DNA from: Cyclobacteriaceae bacterium
GTDB lineage: Bacteria; Bacteroidota; Bacteroidia; Cytophagales; Cyclobacteriaceae
Length of the DNA stretch: 64,000 bases
Assembly: GCA_016786585.1 (NCBI GenBank)
Contig: JAEUUI010000003.1
Span: forward strand, 122,771 to 186,770
Reading direction: 5' to 3'
Positions 9,407 through 17,918 of this stretch are shown in pieces. Numbering within the stretch: the stretch's first letter is position 1; each line of letters starts with the position of its first letter. Position numbers and translations under genes: made by a program. A model generated the notes under the pieces. That model worked only from the letters and a program-made list of their open reading frames with translations. It did no database searches and had not been told where the DNA came from.

Positions 9407-9638
9407 ATCTGGAGGTGTTTTGTTGTTACGGTATTATAGACACGTGGTTTTAGTGCCTGGTTGGAACGATAAACTTAGCCAGCCCAACTGAATTAAAAAC
9501 AGCTGCGAAACCTGGTTTGTTTTGACCAATCCCGCCACTCGCTGACAAAAACCTGCCGGTGACGGCACAAAACCAGCACTTCAGGCAACACCTGAAAAAC
9601 CTTTCGGAAGTATCCTAAAATAAGGTAGTTGGAATCCG

Positions 9639-12452
9639 TTACATTCCCATCATCACAAAAGCACCCCAATAGTAAGGGTCTTTATATTTGGCCATTAACT
9701 GCAATTGAGCCTGTTTAAACGCTTTTTGCTTGTTCCCAAGCTTAATCCAGTTGTTGTAAAAATTAGTCATCAGCATTTGGGTTGCCGCGTCATCTACCTT
9801 CCAGAGACTCATAATCAATGCTTCGGCACCGGCCACCTGAAACGCACGCTGCAAACCGTAAACCCCCTCACCCGATTTAATGTCGCCAAGGCCGGTTTCG
9901 CAGGCACTTAGAATCACCAGGTTTGTGCCTTCCAGGTTGAGATTCATCGCCTCATACGCTGTAAGAACACCGTTATCGTTGCTCGTAATATCTGAGCCTC
10001 CACCGGTAATTGATTTGCCCGCACCTGCCAGAATCAAACCTGAGCGAAGCAATGGGTTACGCGATGCGCTTTCTGCATTAACACCAAACACTGAACCTTC
10101 TCCCTCACCGGCATCCTGTAGAAAGTATCCGTGTGTGGCAATGTGCACAAGCGTAGGGCTATTTACTGCTTTAATGTTCTTCTCAGTTGCATCTTTTGCC
10201 ATTACCTGAGTAACCTGGTATCCCGAGGTTTTTAAGAGTTTAGCCACACCATCGACCTCTACTTTCGTGCCGGGCAATGCAGCAATATCCGGAGTTCCGT
10301 AATCCGGGAAACCAAGAAGGAAGGCATTCTTCTTTGGAACAGAAGTTTTGCGTGCTTTTAGGGCAATCAAATCTTTTGTATTACCGATGATAACAAGATC
10401 ATACCGGTTCACTACATAATCCTGATCTGGGCGTTTGAGCGTGTTCAGATTCATTTGATTGTACACACCATCAGGTGAGATATAAATCAGTTTCTTTCCG
10501 GTAAGTTCCTTTTCGATTTTTGTCCAGTACTGTTCGTACGAGTAATCGTCTGTCACTTTTTGCTGTACAGCGTTGCGATAAAACTTCGCATACTTTTTTT
10601 CCAGATCAGCACCATTCTCCATGATTACAAGCTGCGGCATTTCAGAACCTTTCTTCAGCAACAGCGCCACATATTTCGACTCTGATGTAAAGTCCTGCGC
10701 AAATCCGCGCACACGAATGATATCGACAACTGCTTCCGTATCGTTCAATAATCCTAAAATTTGCTTGTAGCTGGTCTTTTGCGTGGAATACCCGGCCGAG
10801 AATTCAGTCGACTTTTCTGACAGTGATTTTTCTGCCGCGTTGGCTGCATGTTCAAGATCCGCCAGATTTATTTTTTGCTGCTTGAGTTCTTCTTTTGATA
10901 ACGTGTAGAGCCTGGCAAGCTGTTCTTTCTGATCGAGCCACGATAAATATTCTTTAATCAAATCCTGGTTTTTGCTTTTCAGGATTGTCTCTTTAACCTT
11001 ATTCGTTGCGTTCAACAGTAAAGCTTTCGTGGCGAGGTTGTAGTCGTAGAAATCCTGACTCACATACTTCATGGTTGGGCTTGCTTCTACGGCAAATGCA
11101 TAAAAGCGCTGGAAACGCGGTGCAGTAATATCCCAATAGCTCGTCTTCTCTGCTTCACTCATGGGCGGGAAATACTGATTGATGAAGTCGATGGTTTTAT
11201 CCATGACATCGCGGTACATCATGTACGCCTGCTCAAGCTTGCCTGTTTTCCAGTACAGGATTGCCAGATTCTCCTGCGTGCGAACGTAGTCCGGATGTTT
11301 GGTACCGAGCAGTGTTTCGCGAATATTCAATGCCTTGTTAAGTTGCTTCTCGGCATCTTCATACCGCGCCTGCATCCGGTAGAAGTTGCCCAGGTCATTG
11401 GTCACCTTAGCGTAATAGGCATTGTCTTCCGTAAACTTCTCCTTGTAAACCGCTTTCGCTTTTTTCAGGAGCTCTTCAACCTTTTCAGGTTTACCCATCT
11501 GGATATAGAGAATACCCATTTGATTGAGTAACCCGGCATACTCGGCATTACCAGTCTGCTTCCGGCCTTCAAAAACTTTCTTTATTTCAAGAAAGGTTGC
11601 TTCCGCTTCCGGTAACTTTCCTGAGAGTTGATAAATAAATGCCAGGTTAGCCTGAAACTTCCGGTTGTCGAACGACTGAAAAGTTTTCTTGGGTCCCTGC
11701 GAGGAAGCTTTCATCGCTTCTTTCATCAACCCTGCTGCTTCATCGTAACGACCAACGGCCTGAAACAACATGGCCTTATTATTCAGCAAAATTGCCTTCT
11801 GCATTCCGGCACCAAAAACTTTATCGGTTAACGTGAGTGCTTCATCAAATTCACGCTCCGCTTCGTTGTACTTTCCAAGCGCCTGGTGCAGCTTGGCCAG
11901 GTTATTCAGGTTGGCAATGTATGCTGCACTTTGTTTGCCTACCGTTTTCTCACTCATTTCAAGTGTGCTCGTAAGGTATTCATTCGCAGTTGTGTTTTTC
12001 GCTTGTGTGAGATTAACCAATCCCAGACTTGATAAGGCTTTTAGGTATAATATCTCGTTCGTAAGCGATTGCGACTCGAGATAAAGCCGCGCACTATCGA
12101 AATACACTTCTGCCAGCTTATAGTTTTTCCAGATGCCATCGTAAAAGCCGGTACCCATTTTAATTTTTTCGCGTGCAATGTCCTGCGGGGTTTGAGGTTT
12201 ATCGGACCCGAAGAGAAAATTCATGGCCTTGTTTTCGCCTTCGCCCTTCTGCTTTACATCAAAAAAGCCCGCGTTTTCATTCACGGAAATCGCAAACTGA
12301 AAATCGAGCGAGTCCATCGACAGGTTGCCTTCAGTGGCCGTCTCACTGCCGGCTTGCTTAACAGCTTTGCCAAGCTGGTCGAGCCACTTCTGAGCATTCG
12401 CATTAAAAGTGAGAAAGAGAAGCGCGATCGCGAATAGTTTTCTAGCGTACAT
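9639..12452 (-). CDS. Secreted TPR-CHAT protein (caspase-like peptidase)
   Basis: 937 residues. Signal peptide 1-21 (ending NANAQ), then a series of tetratricopeptide repeats (roughly residues 100-420, with repeated YEDAEKQLNKALNI-like units), a helical linker with coiled-coil character (about 470-570), and a C-terminal CHAT domain (about 600-937). The caspase-like dyad is intact: His774 in HIATHGYF and Cys851 in LSACETGLG. CHAT domains belong to peptidase clan CD. Intracellular TPR-CHAT proteins act in programmed cell death and CRISPR-linked proteolysis; this one is exported, so its substrates should be periplasmic or outer membrane. A terminator separates it from the small secreted protein gene just upstream, so the two are neighbours but perhaps only partly cotranscribed. 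Confidence 0.9.
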   Translation of the reverse strand: MYARKLFAIALLFLTFNANAQKWLDQLGKAVKQAGSETATEGNLSMDSLDFQFAISVNENAGFFDVKQKGEGENKAMNFLFGSDKPQTPQDIAREKIKMGTGFYDGIWKNYKLAEVYFDSARLYLESQSLTNEILYLKALSSLGLVNLTQAKNTTANEYLTSTLEMSEKTVGKQSAAYIANLNNLAKLHQALGKYNEAEREFDEALTLTDKVFGAGMQKAILLNNKAMLFQAVGRYDEAAGLMKEAMKASSQGPKKTFQSFDNRKFQANLAFIYQLSGKLPEAEATFLEIKKVFEGRKQTGNAEYAGLLNQMGILYIQMGKPEKVEELLKKAKAVYKEKFTEDNAYYAKVTNDLGNFYRMQARYEDAEKQLNKALNIRETLLGTKHPDYVRTQENLAILYWKTGKLEQAYMMYRDVMDKTIDFINQYFPPMSEAEKTSYWDITAPRFQRFYAFAVEASPTMKYVSQDFYDYNLATKALLLNATNKVKETILKSKNQDLIKEYLSWLDQKEQLARLYTLSKEELKQQKINLADLEHAANAAEKSLSEKSTEFSAGYSTQKTSYKQILGLLNDTEAVVDIIRVRGFAQDFTSESKYVALLLKKGSEMPQLVIMENGADLEKKYAKFYRNAVQQKVTDDYSYEQYWTKIEKELTGKKLIYISPDGVYNQMNLNTLKRPDQDYVVNRYDLVIIGNTKDLIALKARKTSVPKKNAFLLGFPDYGTPDIAALPGTKVEVDGVAKLLKTSGYQVTQVMAKDATEKNIKAVNSPTLVHIATHGYFLQDAGEGEGSVFGVNAESASRNPLLRSGLILAGAGKSITGGGSDITSNDNGVLTAYEAMNLNLEGTNLVILSACETGLGDIKSGEGVYGLQRAFQVAGAEALIMSLWKVDDAATQMLMTNFYNNWIKLGNKQKAFKQAQLQLMAKYKDPYYWGAFVMMGM

Positions 12453-12479
12453 GGTGTTTACTCAAACAGGTTAGAAATA

Positions 12480-12509
12480 AAAAAGGTTGAACCTAGATTC
12501 AACCTTTTT
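12480..12509 (-). terminator. Terminator between the small secreted protein and the CHAT gene
   Basis: A perfect 12-bp stem AAAAAGGTTGAA / TTCAACCTTTTT with a 6-base loop and T tails on both strands. It ends the transcript of the small secreted protein gene 23 bases after its stop and lies only 27 bases before the CHAT start, so any read-through would be attenuated here. Confidence 0.85.
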
Positions 12510-12532
12510 CACGTATAAAAATACAGATTTCG

Positions 12533-13057
12533 TTAATCTTCTTCCACGGTTTGACCGCGTTTCTTGAGCTCATCAGCCAGCAACTTGGTGTCCGCACTCA
12601 CCAGGGTTGCTACAGCATCCAGGTTTTTACGGGAAGCGTCAAGCCCTTTGATGGACTTGTTAGTAAGGTTCGTTGCAGCCGGTGACTTGGTACGCGGGCT
12701 AACACTTTTCGCACTGCTCAATAACGACTTGCCCTGAGTATCCAGCTCACCGATTTTGGTGTTCAGTTCTTTTGTTGATTTCGAGATGCCGCGAAGAGAA
12801 GCATAGTCAGCCTTTAGTTTCTCAAGGTTTGCATTTGAGATTGTTGCAGCATAAGCTTTCACATCCGTGTCAACCTTTGTGGCATCGGTTTTCAGCTTTA
12901 CAGATTGATCCAGAATATCGAATGCATTGTTTTTAAAAGAATCGAAATCGGAAACATCAATATTTTCCGGACGCTTAGGAGTTTTGTCATCCTGTGCCTG
13001 TGCGAATTGCGGAGCAATTACCGCCAGAACAAAAAGAAAATAGATGAATTTTTTCAT
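12533..13057 (-). CDS. Small secreted helical protein of unknown function
   Basis: 174 residues from the ATG at 13057. Signal peptide MKKFIYFLFVLAVIAPQFAQAQ, then an almost entirely helical, Lys/Ser/Asp/Ala-rich domain with no Cys and regular heptad-like spacing, so a helical bundle or coiled coil is likely. A start 39 bases earlier is possible in frame but would sit inside the predicted promoter. No family is recognised. Its position directly before the secreted CHAT gene makes it a candidate partner or substrate (inference only). Confidence 0.7.
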   Translation of the reverse strand: MKKFIYFLFVLAVIAPQFAQAQDDKTPKRPENIDVSDFDSFKNNAFDILDQSVKLKTDATKVDTDVKAYAATISNANLEKLKADYASLRGISKSTKELNTKIGELDTQGKSLLSSAKSVSPRTKSPAATNLTNKSIKGLDASRKNLDAVATLVSADTKLLADELKKRGQTVEED

Positions 13058-13082
13058 AACAGATTGGTTTAATTTGCGGCAA

Positions 13083-13113
13083 CTAAAGTATGGCAATTAC
13101 TGCTTTAAATCAA
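13083..13113 (-). promoter_or_regulatory. Candidate promoter of the small secreted protein gene
   Basis: On the minus strand TTG (13111-13113), 20 bases, then TACTTTAG (13083-13090), one mismatch from TAnnTTTG. Spacing is right for a Bacteroidota promoter. The leader would be about 20 bases. Confidence 0.4.
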
Positions 13114-13166
13114 CGCGCAACAGCATCTTAGCAAAAAATTAAAACGCATTTTCTAAGCATTTTATC

Positions 13167-13892
13167 GTGAAAATTCTCGTCAAAATATATACACTCTGGG
13201 TTCTGATTGTTTTCACCGTGTTTATGATCCTTCTCCTGCCGGGAATCATGATTCCGCTTTTGCTCGGCCCGAAGTTTTCCAGGATCGGGTATTTTTTCCT
13301 CTGGCTCTGGTCGTGGATCTTCAGTATGCTTACGTTTATCCGCTACGATTTAAGAGGGCGTGAAAATATCCAGAAGAAGACCTCTTATATCTACGTCAGC
13401 AATCATACATCATTTCTTGATATCCCCGGAATCCGGTTACTCATCCCGGGCGAATTCAGACCGATCGCCAAAAAAGAGCTTTTGAAAATTCCGGTGTTCG
13501 GATTTATCGTGAAAGCTGCCACCGTGGTAGTTGATCGCTCAAACGCACAAAGCCGAAAGCAAAGCATCGAAAAGCTGCGCGACATTCTGAAAGGCGGAAT
13601 TTCGATTCTTGTTTTTGCTGAAGGAACACAAAACCGCACAACGGAAATTCTTCAACCCTTTAAAGACGGAGCATTCCGCATTGCGATCGACACGCAATTG
13701 CCGATCATTCCGTTGGTTGTTATCGGGGCCGGGCCACTCATGCCCCCGGGAAAAATGGATATCAAACCCGGAAACATTAAAGTTGTTGCCGGTGAGCCCA
13801 TCAGCGTGGAAGGATTAACCACGGATGATGTGCAAACGTTAAAACAAAAAACGTTTGACACAATGCTGGGCATTTATAAAAAGAACTCTTAA
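13167..13892 (+). CDS. plsC: 1-acyl-sn-glycerol-3-phosphate acyltransferase
   Basis: 241 residues, starting at GTG. It acylates lysophosphatidic acid to phosphatidic acid at the inner membrane. Two N-terminal hydrophobic helices (about 5-35 and 40-58) precede the catalytic HX4D box (His80, Asp85 in NHTSFLD), then FRPIAKKEL and FAEGTQNR (Glu152-Gly-Thr), the glycerol-phosphate binding motif. The next Met is inside the first helix, so the GTG is preferred. It is single, and convergent with rsmG. Confidence 0.92.
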   Translation: MKILVKIYTLWVLIVFTVFMILLLPGIMIPLLLGPKFSRIGYFFLWLWSWIFSMLTFIRYDLRGRENIQKKTSYIYVSNHTSFLDIPGIRLLIPGEFRPIAKKELLKIPVFGFIVKAATVVVDRSNAQSRKQSIEKLRDILKGGISILVFAEGTQNRTTEILQPFKDGAFRIAIDTQLPIIPLVVIGAGPLMPPGKMDIKPGNIKVVAGEPISVEGLTTDDVQTLKQKTFDTMLGIYKKNS

Positions 13893-13913
13893 TGGGTTGT
13901 TACAGAAGCGTAC

Positions 13914-13930
13914 ACCGATTTTAAATCGGT
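13914..13930. terminator. Palindrome at the plsC/rsmG convergent junction
   Basis: ACCGATTT-T-AAATCGGT, a perfect 8+1+8 palindrome overlapping the rsmG stop codon. It lacks a T run, so its role as a terminator is uncertain. Confidence 0.3.
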
Positions 13931-14547
13931 ACGTAAACAACTTTTTTGGTTTCGAAAAATTCTTCTGCGAAATAGTTTGACAGGTCGTACAAACTGTACG
14001 GGCGTCTCAGTTCGCCCAATTCCTGGTCGAGATCCCCGCCTTTCAAATACAAGATTCCGTTGTCGAGATCGTGAATGGATTCTTCTTTCACTTTCTGATT
14101 AACCCAGCCGTAAAATTCTTTAATCCGCGTTACTGCGCGACTAACAATAAAATCGTATTCGCCTTTGATTTGCTCTGCACGAATCCATTCACCCTTAACA
14201 TTTTTCAATCCGGCTCCTTTTGCCACTTCATTCACCACCGTGATTTTCTTATTGATTGAATCTACGAGATGGAAATTCGTTTCGGGAAAAAGTATCGCGA
14301 GCGGAATGCCGGGAAAACCTCCTCCCGTACCAACATCCAATACCGATGCACCGGGTTTGAATGACATTACTTTGGCAATGCCGAGAGAATGAAGAATGTG
14401 GTTAGTGTACAGGTTGTCGATGTCCTTGCGGGAAATGACATTGATTTTTTCATTCCAATCCTTATACAAATCAAACAGCGATTCAAATTGTTGCTGCTGC
14501 TGACTGGTAAGGTTGGGGAAATACTTAAGAATGATTTCGCTGCGCAC
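13921..14547 (-). CDS. rsmG: 16S rRNA (guanine(527)-N7)-methyltransferase
   Basis: 208 residues. Class I SAM methyltransferase; the SAM loop is VLDVGTGGGFPGIPLAI and the following acidic residue is in HLVDS. The N-terminal KWNEKIN-type motif (DWNEKINVISRKD) and the late VSRAV box are diagnostic of RsmG/GidB. It lies 6 bases downstream of the ECF sigma factor gene, so both are probably read from one message starting at the glycosyltransferase. Confidence 0.95.
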   Translation of the reverse strand: MRSEIILKYFPNLTSQQQQQFESLFDLYKDWNEKINVISRKDIDNLYTNHILHSLGIAKVMSFKPGASVLDVGTGGGFPGIPLAILFPETNFHLVDSINKKITVVNEVAKGAGLKNVKGEWIRAEQIKGEYDFIVSRAVTRIKEFYGWVNQKVKEESIHDLDNGILYLKGGDLDQELGELRRPYSLYDLSNYFAEEFFETKKVVYVPI

Positions 14548-14553
14548 GGCTGA

Positions 14554-15165
14554 TTAAATATGATCGCGCTTGTTTTTTACCATCTCGAACATCAGTTCGC
14601 GGGCCCGGTGAAGTTGTGCTTTTACAGTTCCCAGCGGAGCCTCAAGTTCAACGGCAATTTCTTCGTACGATAATTCCTGGAAGTAGCGGAGCCGCACGAG
14701 CTTTTGGTATTTAGGCGGAAGCTTATCAACAAACACTTGGATCAACTCGGCCTTCTGTTCGCGAATGGTTTCTTCCTGCGGATCGAGGTTTTCATCTTCC
14801 ACTTCAATCGCGATTCCGTCACCGTTATCATCGGTAAACCGATTGTCGATGCTAAGCGTATTCAGTTTCTTTTTCCGGATGTGATCGATTGTATTGTTGG
14901 TCGCAATACGGAAAAGCCACGTACTGAAAGTAAAATCTTTCTTGAACCGGTGCAGACTTCTGAATGCTTTCGCGAATGATTCGATCGTGAGGTCCTCAGC
15001 ATCGTCTACATTCCGAACCATTTTCAGGATCATGTGATATACCGGGCGCTTGTAGCGCTGCATGAGCTTGGCAAAAGCCTTCTCATCGTTCTTCTGAACG
15101 GCTTCGTCAATCAACTCGAAATCCTCGAGTGCCTTATCGGAAAATTGCCGGTTCAGCTCTTCCAT
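14554..15165 (-). CDS. RNA polymerase ECF-type sigma factor
   Basis: 203 residues from the ATG at 15165. Sigma region 2 covers about 30-105 (YHMILKMVRNVDDAEDLTIE and FSTWLFRIATN), region 4 about 140-200 (LPPKYQKLVRLRYFQ and the recognition helix APLGTVKAQLHRAR). An acidic linker of about 35 residues separates them. A frame extension 84 bases upstream runs into the preceding glycosyltransferase and is not used. The start overlaps the glycosyltransferase stop by 13 bases. No anti-sigma gene is adjacent, unusual for regulated ECF factors but common for the constitutive Bacteroidota type. Confidence 0.92.
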   Translation of the reverse strand: MEELNRQFSDKALEDFELIDEAVQKNDEKAFAKLMQRYKRPVYHMILKMVRNVDDAEDLTIESFAKAFRSLHRFKKDFTFSTWLFRIATNNTIDHIRKKKLNTLSIDNRFTDDNGDGIAIEVEDENLDPQEETIREQKAELIQVFVDKLPPKYQKLVRLRYFQELSYEEIAVELEAPLGTVKAQLHRARELMFEMVKNKRDHI

Positions 15166-16253
15166 CGAATCTTTTTGGTTAAAAACGCCACAGGGGCAGT
15201 TGAAATATAGTAAATCACAAAAAGAAAATCTAAGAGCGGCACGGCCCACGATTCAAATTTCTGTCCGAAGCGTTCCACAGCCTGATGAACGGTTACAGAC
15301 AATAATAACGTCCTGAAAACCAGTGCAGAGGCAACCCAAATCGCGATAGACGAAAAGAATAGCAATGGGATTCCGGCGAACCAGGTAACGAGATGGGTGA
15401 CGAAAAACAGGGCCAGTAAAAACTGATGCCTGAAGCGGTACTTTTTCCCGACTGAAAGATGCCGCACTTTCTGATGGTAAAATTCCTTCCAGGTTTCTTT
15501 CGGAAACGAGTGTACCAATGCATCGGACCCCAGTGAAACCGCGGTTGTTTTAGCGGTAGCATGACGGTTAACAAACAAGTCGTCATCACCACCAGTGACA
15601 TTTAAAAACGTGCTGAAGCCCTTGTTATCCAAAAACACCGATTTACGATACGCCAGATTCCGGCCAACGCCCATGTAGGGATTGCCTGCCAGCGCATACC
15701 CGATATACTGGATTGCAGTGAAGAGGGTTTCAAAGCGGATGAATAAATTCAAAAAACCGGGTCGTTTTTCATACGCAGAGTAACCGAGAACGAAATTCTT
15801 ATCCCCGGTAAACTGCTCGCTCATCGACTTGACCCATTGATCATTGGCCGGCCGGCAATCAGCATCCGTTAACAAAACCCAATCATACTTTGCAGCCTTA
15901 ATACCAAGTGTGATTCCGAATTTCTTTCCGTTTACGTGATCAGGTGTGCGTTTGACATCCACCATTTTCAGGCGTTCATTTTTTTTCGTTTCCTCCAGCA
16001 GGAAATCGTACGTATTGTCGTTGGAGCGGTCGTTGACGATAATCACTTCAAATTCGGGATGTTGTTGGTTCAGCAGCACCGGAATGAGTTCACGCAGATT
16101 GTGCTCTTCATCGTGCGCACATACAATCACAGAAACCGGGTGTACCGAAACTGCAGGATTAAATCGCTTTTTTGAAATAGAGACCCACAGCACGATAATG
16201 TAAATAACCTGAATGGCTGCGGCCAGTAAGAAAATAATGAACAGTGGTTGCAA
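15153..16253 (-). CDS. Membrane glycosyltransferase, family 2
   Basis: 366 residues. An N-terminal transmembrane helix (2-23), a GT-A domain with VSVIVCAHDEEHNL, VNDRSNDNT and the metal-binding DAD in LLTDADC, then GGDDDLFVNR as the acceptor-side acid motif and HQKVRHLSVGKKYR in the QxxRW position. Two or three C-terminal helices follow. This architecture makes surface polysaccharide or glycolipid; the sugar is unknown. It heads a run with the sigma factor and rsmG. Confidence 0.85.
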   Translation of the reverse strand: MQPLFIIFLLAAAIQVIYIIVLWVSISKKRFNPAVSVHPVSVIVCAHDEEHNLRELIPVLLNQQHPEFEVIIVNDRSNDNTYDFLLEETKKNERLKMVDVKRTPDHVNGKKFGITLGIKAAKYDWVLLTDADCRPANDQWVKSMSEQFTGDKNFVLGYSAYEKRPGFLNLFIRFETLFTAIQYIGYALAGNPYMGVGRNLAYRKSVFLDNKGFSTFLNVTGGDDDLFVNRHATAKTTAVSLGSDALVHSFPKETWKEFYHQKVRHLSVGKKYRFRHQFLLALFFVTHLVTWFAGIPLLFFSSIAIWVASALVFRTLLLSVTVHQAVERFGQKFESWAVPLLDFLFVIYYISTAPVAFLTKKIRWKS

Positions 16254-16310
16254 AACAGAAAATTAAACGGTCACAAATATACGCGGGTTGGAGAACCTAA
16301 AAAGTGCACT

Positions 16311-17744
16311 TTATCGCATTTCCTTGACAAGCTTGCCTAATGTTTTTATGCCCTCTTCGATACGCGTGCTCCACGGCTCTCCATAGCTCAATCGCAAGCA
16401 ATTTTCGAACCGGGCCTGCGAAGAAAATATCTGTCCGGGGGCGATACCAATGTTATGTTTCAACGCTTTTTTATGAAGCTTATAGGTGTTGATCTTCTTG
16501 TTGAGTTCGATCCACAACGCGAAGCCACCCTGCGGGCGCGTCATTTTAGTGTCGTCCGGTAAGTATTCGCAGATCGCCTGAATGTAGCGTAACGATTGTG
16601 TGTGCAATGCTTTGCGCAGATGGCGAAGGTGTAATTCATACCGGCCATTGCTAAGAAAATGTGCGATAGCCGCCTGCGATAAGGTATTGGTCGACACGGT
16701 ATGCATCCGCTTTAAGCGGATTACTTTTTCTTTGTATCGGCCGGGAATAGTCCAGCCAATGCGATGACCCGGGGCAAGCGATTTCGAAAATGATGAGCAT
16801 TGCAGCACAAGACCTTTCTTGTCGAACGTCTTGCATGTTTTCGGACGGTTCTTGCCAAAATACATTTCACCGTAGATGTCGTCTTCAATTAATGGAATGT
16901 CTTTCTTTGCGAGCATCTCCACCAATTGTTTTTTATTCTCATCCGGCATGCAGCTGCCCAATGGATTGTTGAAGTTGTTTACAAACAAACATGCTTTAAT
17001 ATCAAACTTTGGAATAGCCTGCTCGAGATAATTCAAATCAATGCCCGTTACCGGATCGGTTGGAATCTCAACAACCTTTAAGCCATGACTTTCCATCACC
17101 TGAAAAATCGCGAAGTAGGTAGGGCTTTCAATCGCTACCGCATCACCGGGTTTGGTTGTCGCTTTAATACAAAGCGATAATGCCTCCACGCATCCGGCAG
17201 TTACTACAATGTCCTCTTCGCTTGGCGTACCACCCCAGTTGAATGCCTGACGTGCAATTTGTCTGCGCAGCGCCAGGTTGCCCTGGATGTGTTCATATTG
17301 CATGCAGCTCGTTTTAGAATCGCGAATGGCCTGCATGACTGATTTAGTAAGCTTGGCTGCCGGAAGTAATTCGATGGATGGAACACCGAGTGAAAAATGA
17401 ATCAGTTTTTCGGAATTCAAATCATGATATACACTGCTAATCATTTCATCGATACTCACGGGCACAGCATCATCGGGCGGATCGCCTGCTTTGGGCAGAT
17501 CCAGCACATGTTCGCGACTGAATTTTACATAGTAACCAGATTGCGGCCGTGCTTCGATTAAGCCTTTACTTTCCAGATGATAGTATGATTGAAACGCTGT
17601 ACTCAGGCTAATTCCCTGTTCTTTACTTAATGCCCGCACGGAAAGGAGTTTGTCGCCTACCTTGAGAACACCGTTCTCGATAAGCTTTTCAATCCGGTCG
17701 GACACGTCAATGTATTTGTGTTCGGAACGTACGAGCGTTTTCAT
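16311..17744 (-). CDS. MocR-type transcription regulator (GntR HTH fused to aminotransferase)
   Basis: 477 residues from the ATG at 17744. Winged-helix GntR domain about 8-76 (LSVRALSKEQGISLSTAFQ), then a fold-type I PLP aminotransferase domain with the Schiff-base lysine Lys321 in SSFSKSLAPGHRIGW, and FVNNFNNPLGSCM before it. MocR proteins bind PLP or an amino-PLP adduct and regulate vitamin B6, GABA or other amine metabolism, usually next to the target gene; no such target is adjacent. The divergent TonB receptor is the only neighbour. An in-frame start at 17813 is rejected because it is upstream of the -7 box. Confidence 0.9.
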   Translation of the reverse strand: MKTLVRSEHKYIDVSDRIEKLIENGVLKVGDKLLSVRALSKEQGISLSTAFQSYYHLESKGLIEARPQSGYYVKFSREHVLDLPKAGDPPDDAVPVSIDEMISSVYHDLNSEKLIHFSLGVPSIELLPAAKLTKSVMQAIRDSKTSCMQYEHIQGNLALRRQIARQAFNWGGTPSEEDIVVTAGCVEALSLCIKATTKPGDAVAIESPTYFAIFQVMESHGLKVVEIPTDPVTGIDLNYLEQAIPKFDIKACLFVNNFNNPLGSCMPDENKKQLVEMLAKKDIPLIEDDIYGEMYFGKNRPKTCKTFDKKGLVLQCSSFSKSLAPGHRIGWTIPGRYKEKVIRLKRMHTVSTNTLSQAAIAHFLSNGRYELHLRHLRKALHTQSLRYIQAICEYLPDDTKMTRPQGGFALWIELNKKINTYKLHKKALKHNIGIAPGQIFSSQARFENCLRLSYGEPWSTRIEEGIKTLGKLVKEMR

Positions 17745-17764
17745 AGGCTGTAAACTGATCTGAT

Positions 17765-17772
17765 CAAAATTA
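17765..17772 (-). promoter_or_regulatory. -7 promoter box of the MocR-type regulator gene
   Basis: TAATTTTG on the minus strand, an exact TAnnTTTG match. It gives a leader of about 15 bases. Between box and start lies GATCAGATCAG, a short direct repeat that could be an autoregulatory site (weak). Confidence 0.45.
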
Positions 17773-17918
17773 CGGAAATTACAACTGTTTTGTTTTGATA
17801 ATTTTTTATTCACACGTAGGGGTAAACAATTTTCCAGCTGTCACGTTTTGGTACCGTTGTTGTAACATTTATAATCCCCTATCGACATATCATTACGCAT
17901 CCATTTCCGTTCTTACAC

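Noticed and set aside
9582..9600. Short hairpin TTCAGG-CAACA-CCTGAA downstream of the CHAT gene
   Set aside because: Only 6 bp, no T run on the minus strand; not called a terminator.
16301..16312. Palindrome AAAGTGCACTTT at the end of the MocR-type gene
   Set aside because: Too short to fold with a loop and overlaps the stop codon; kept as chance.
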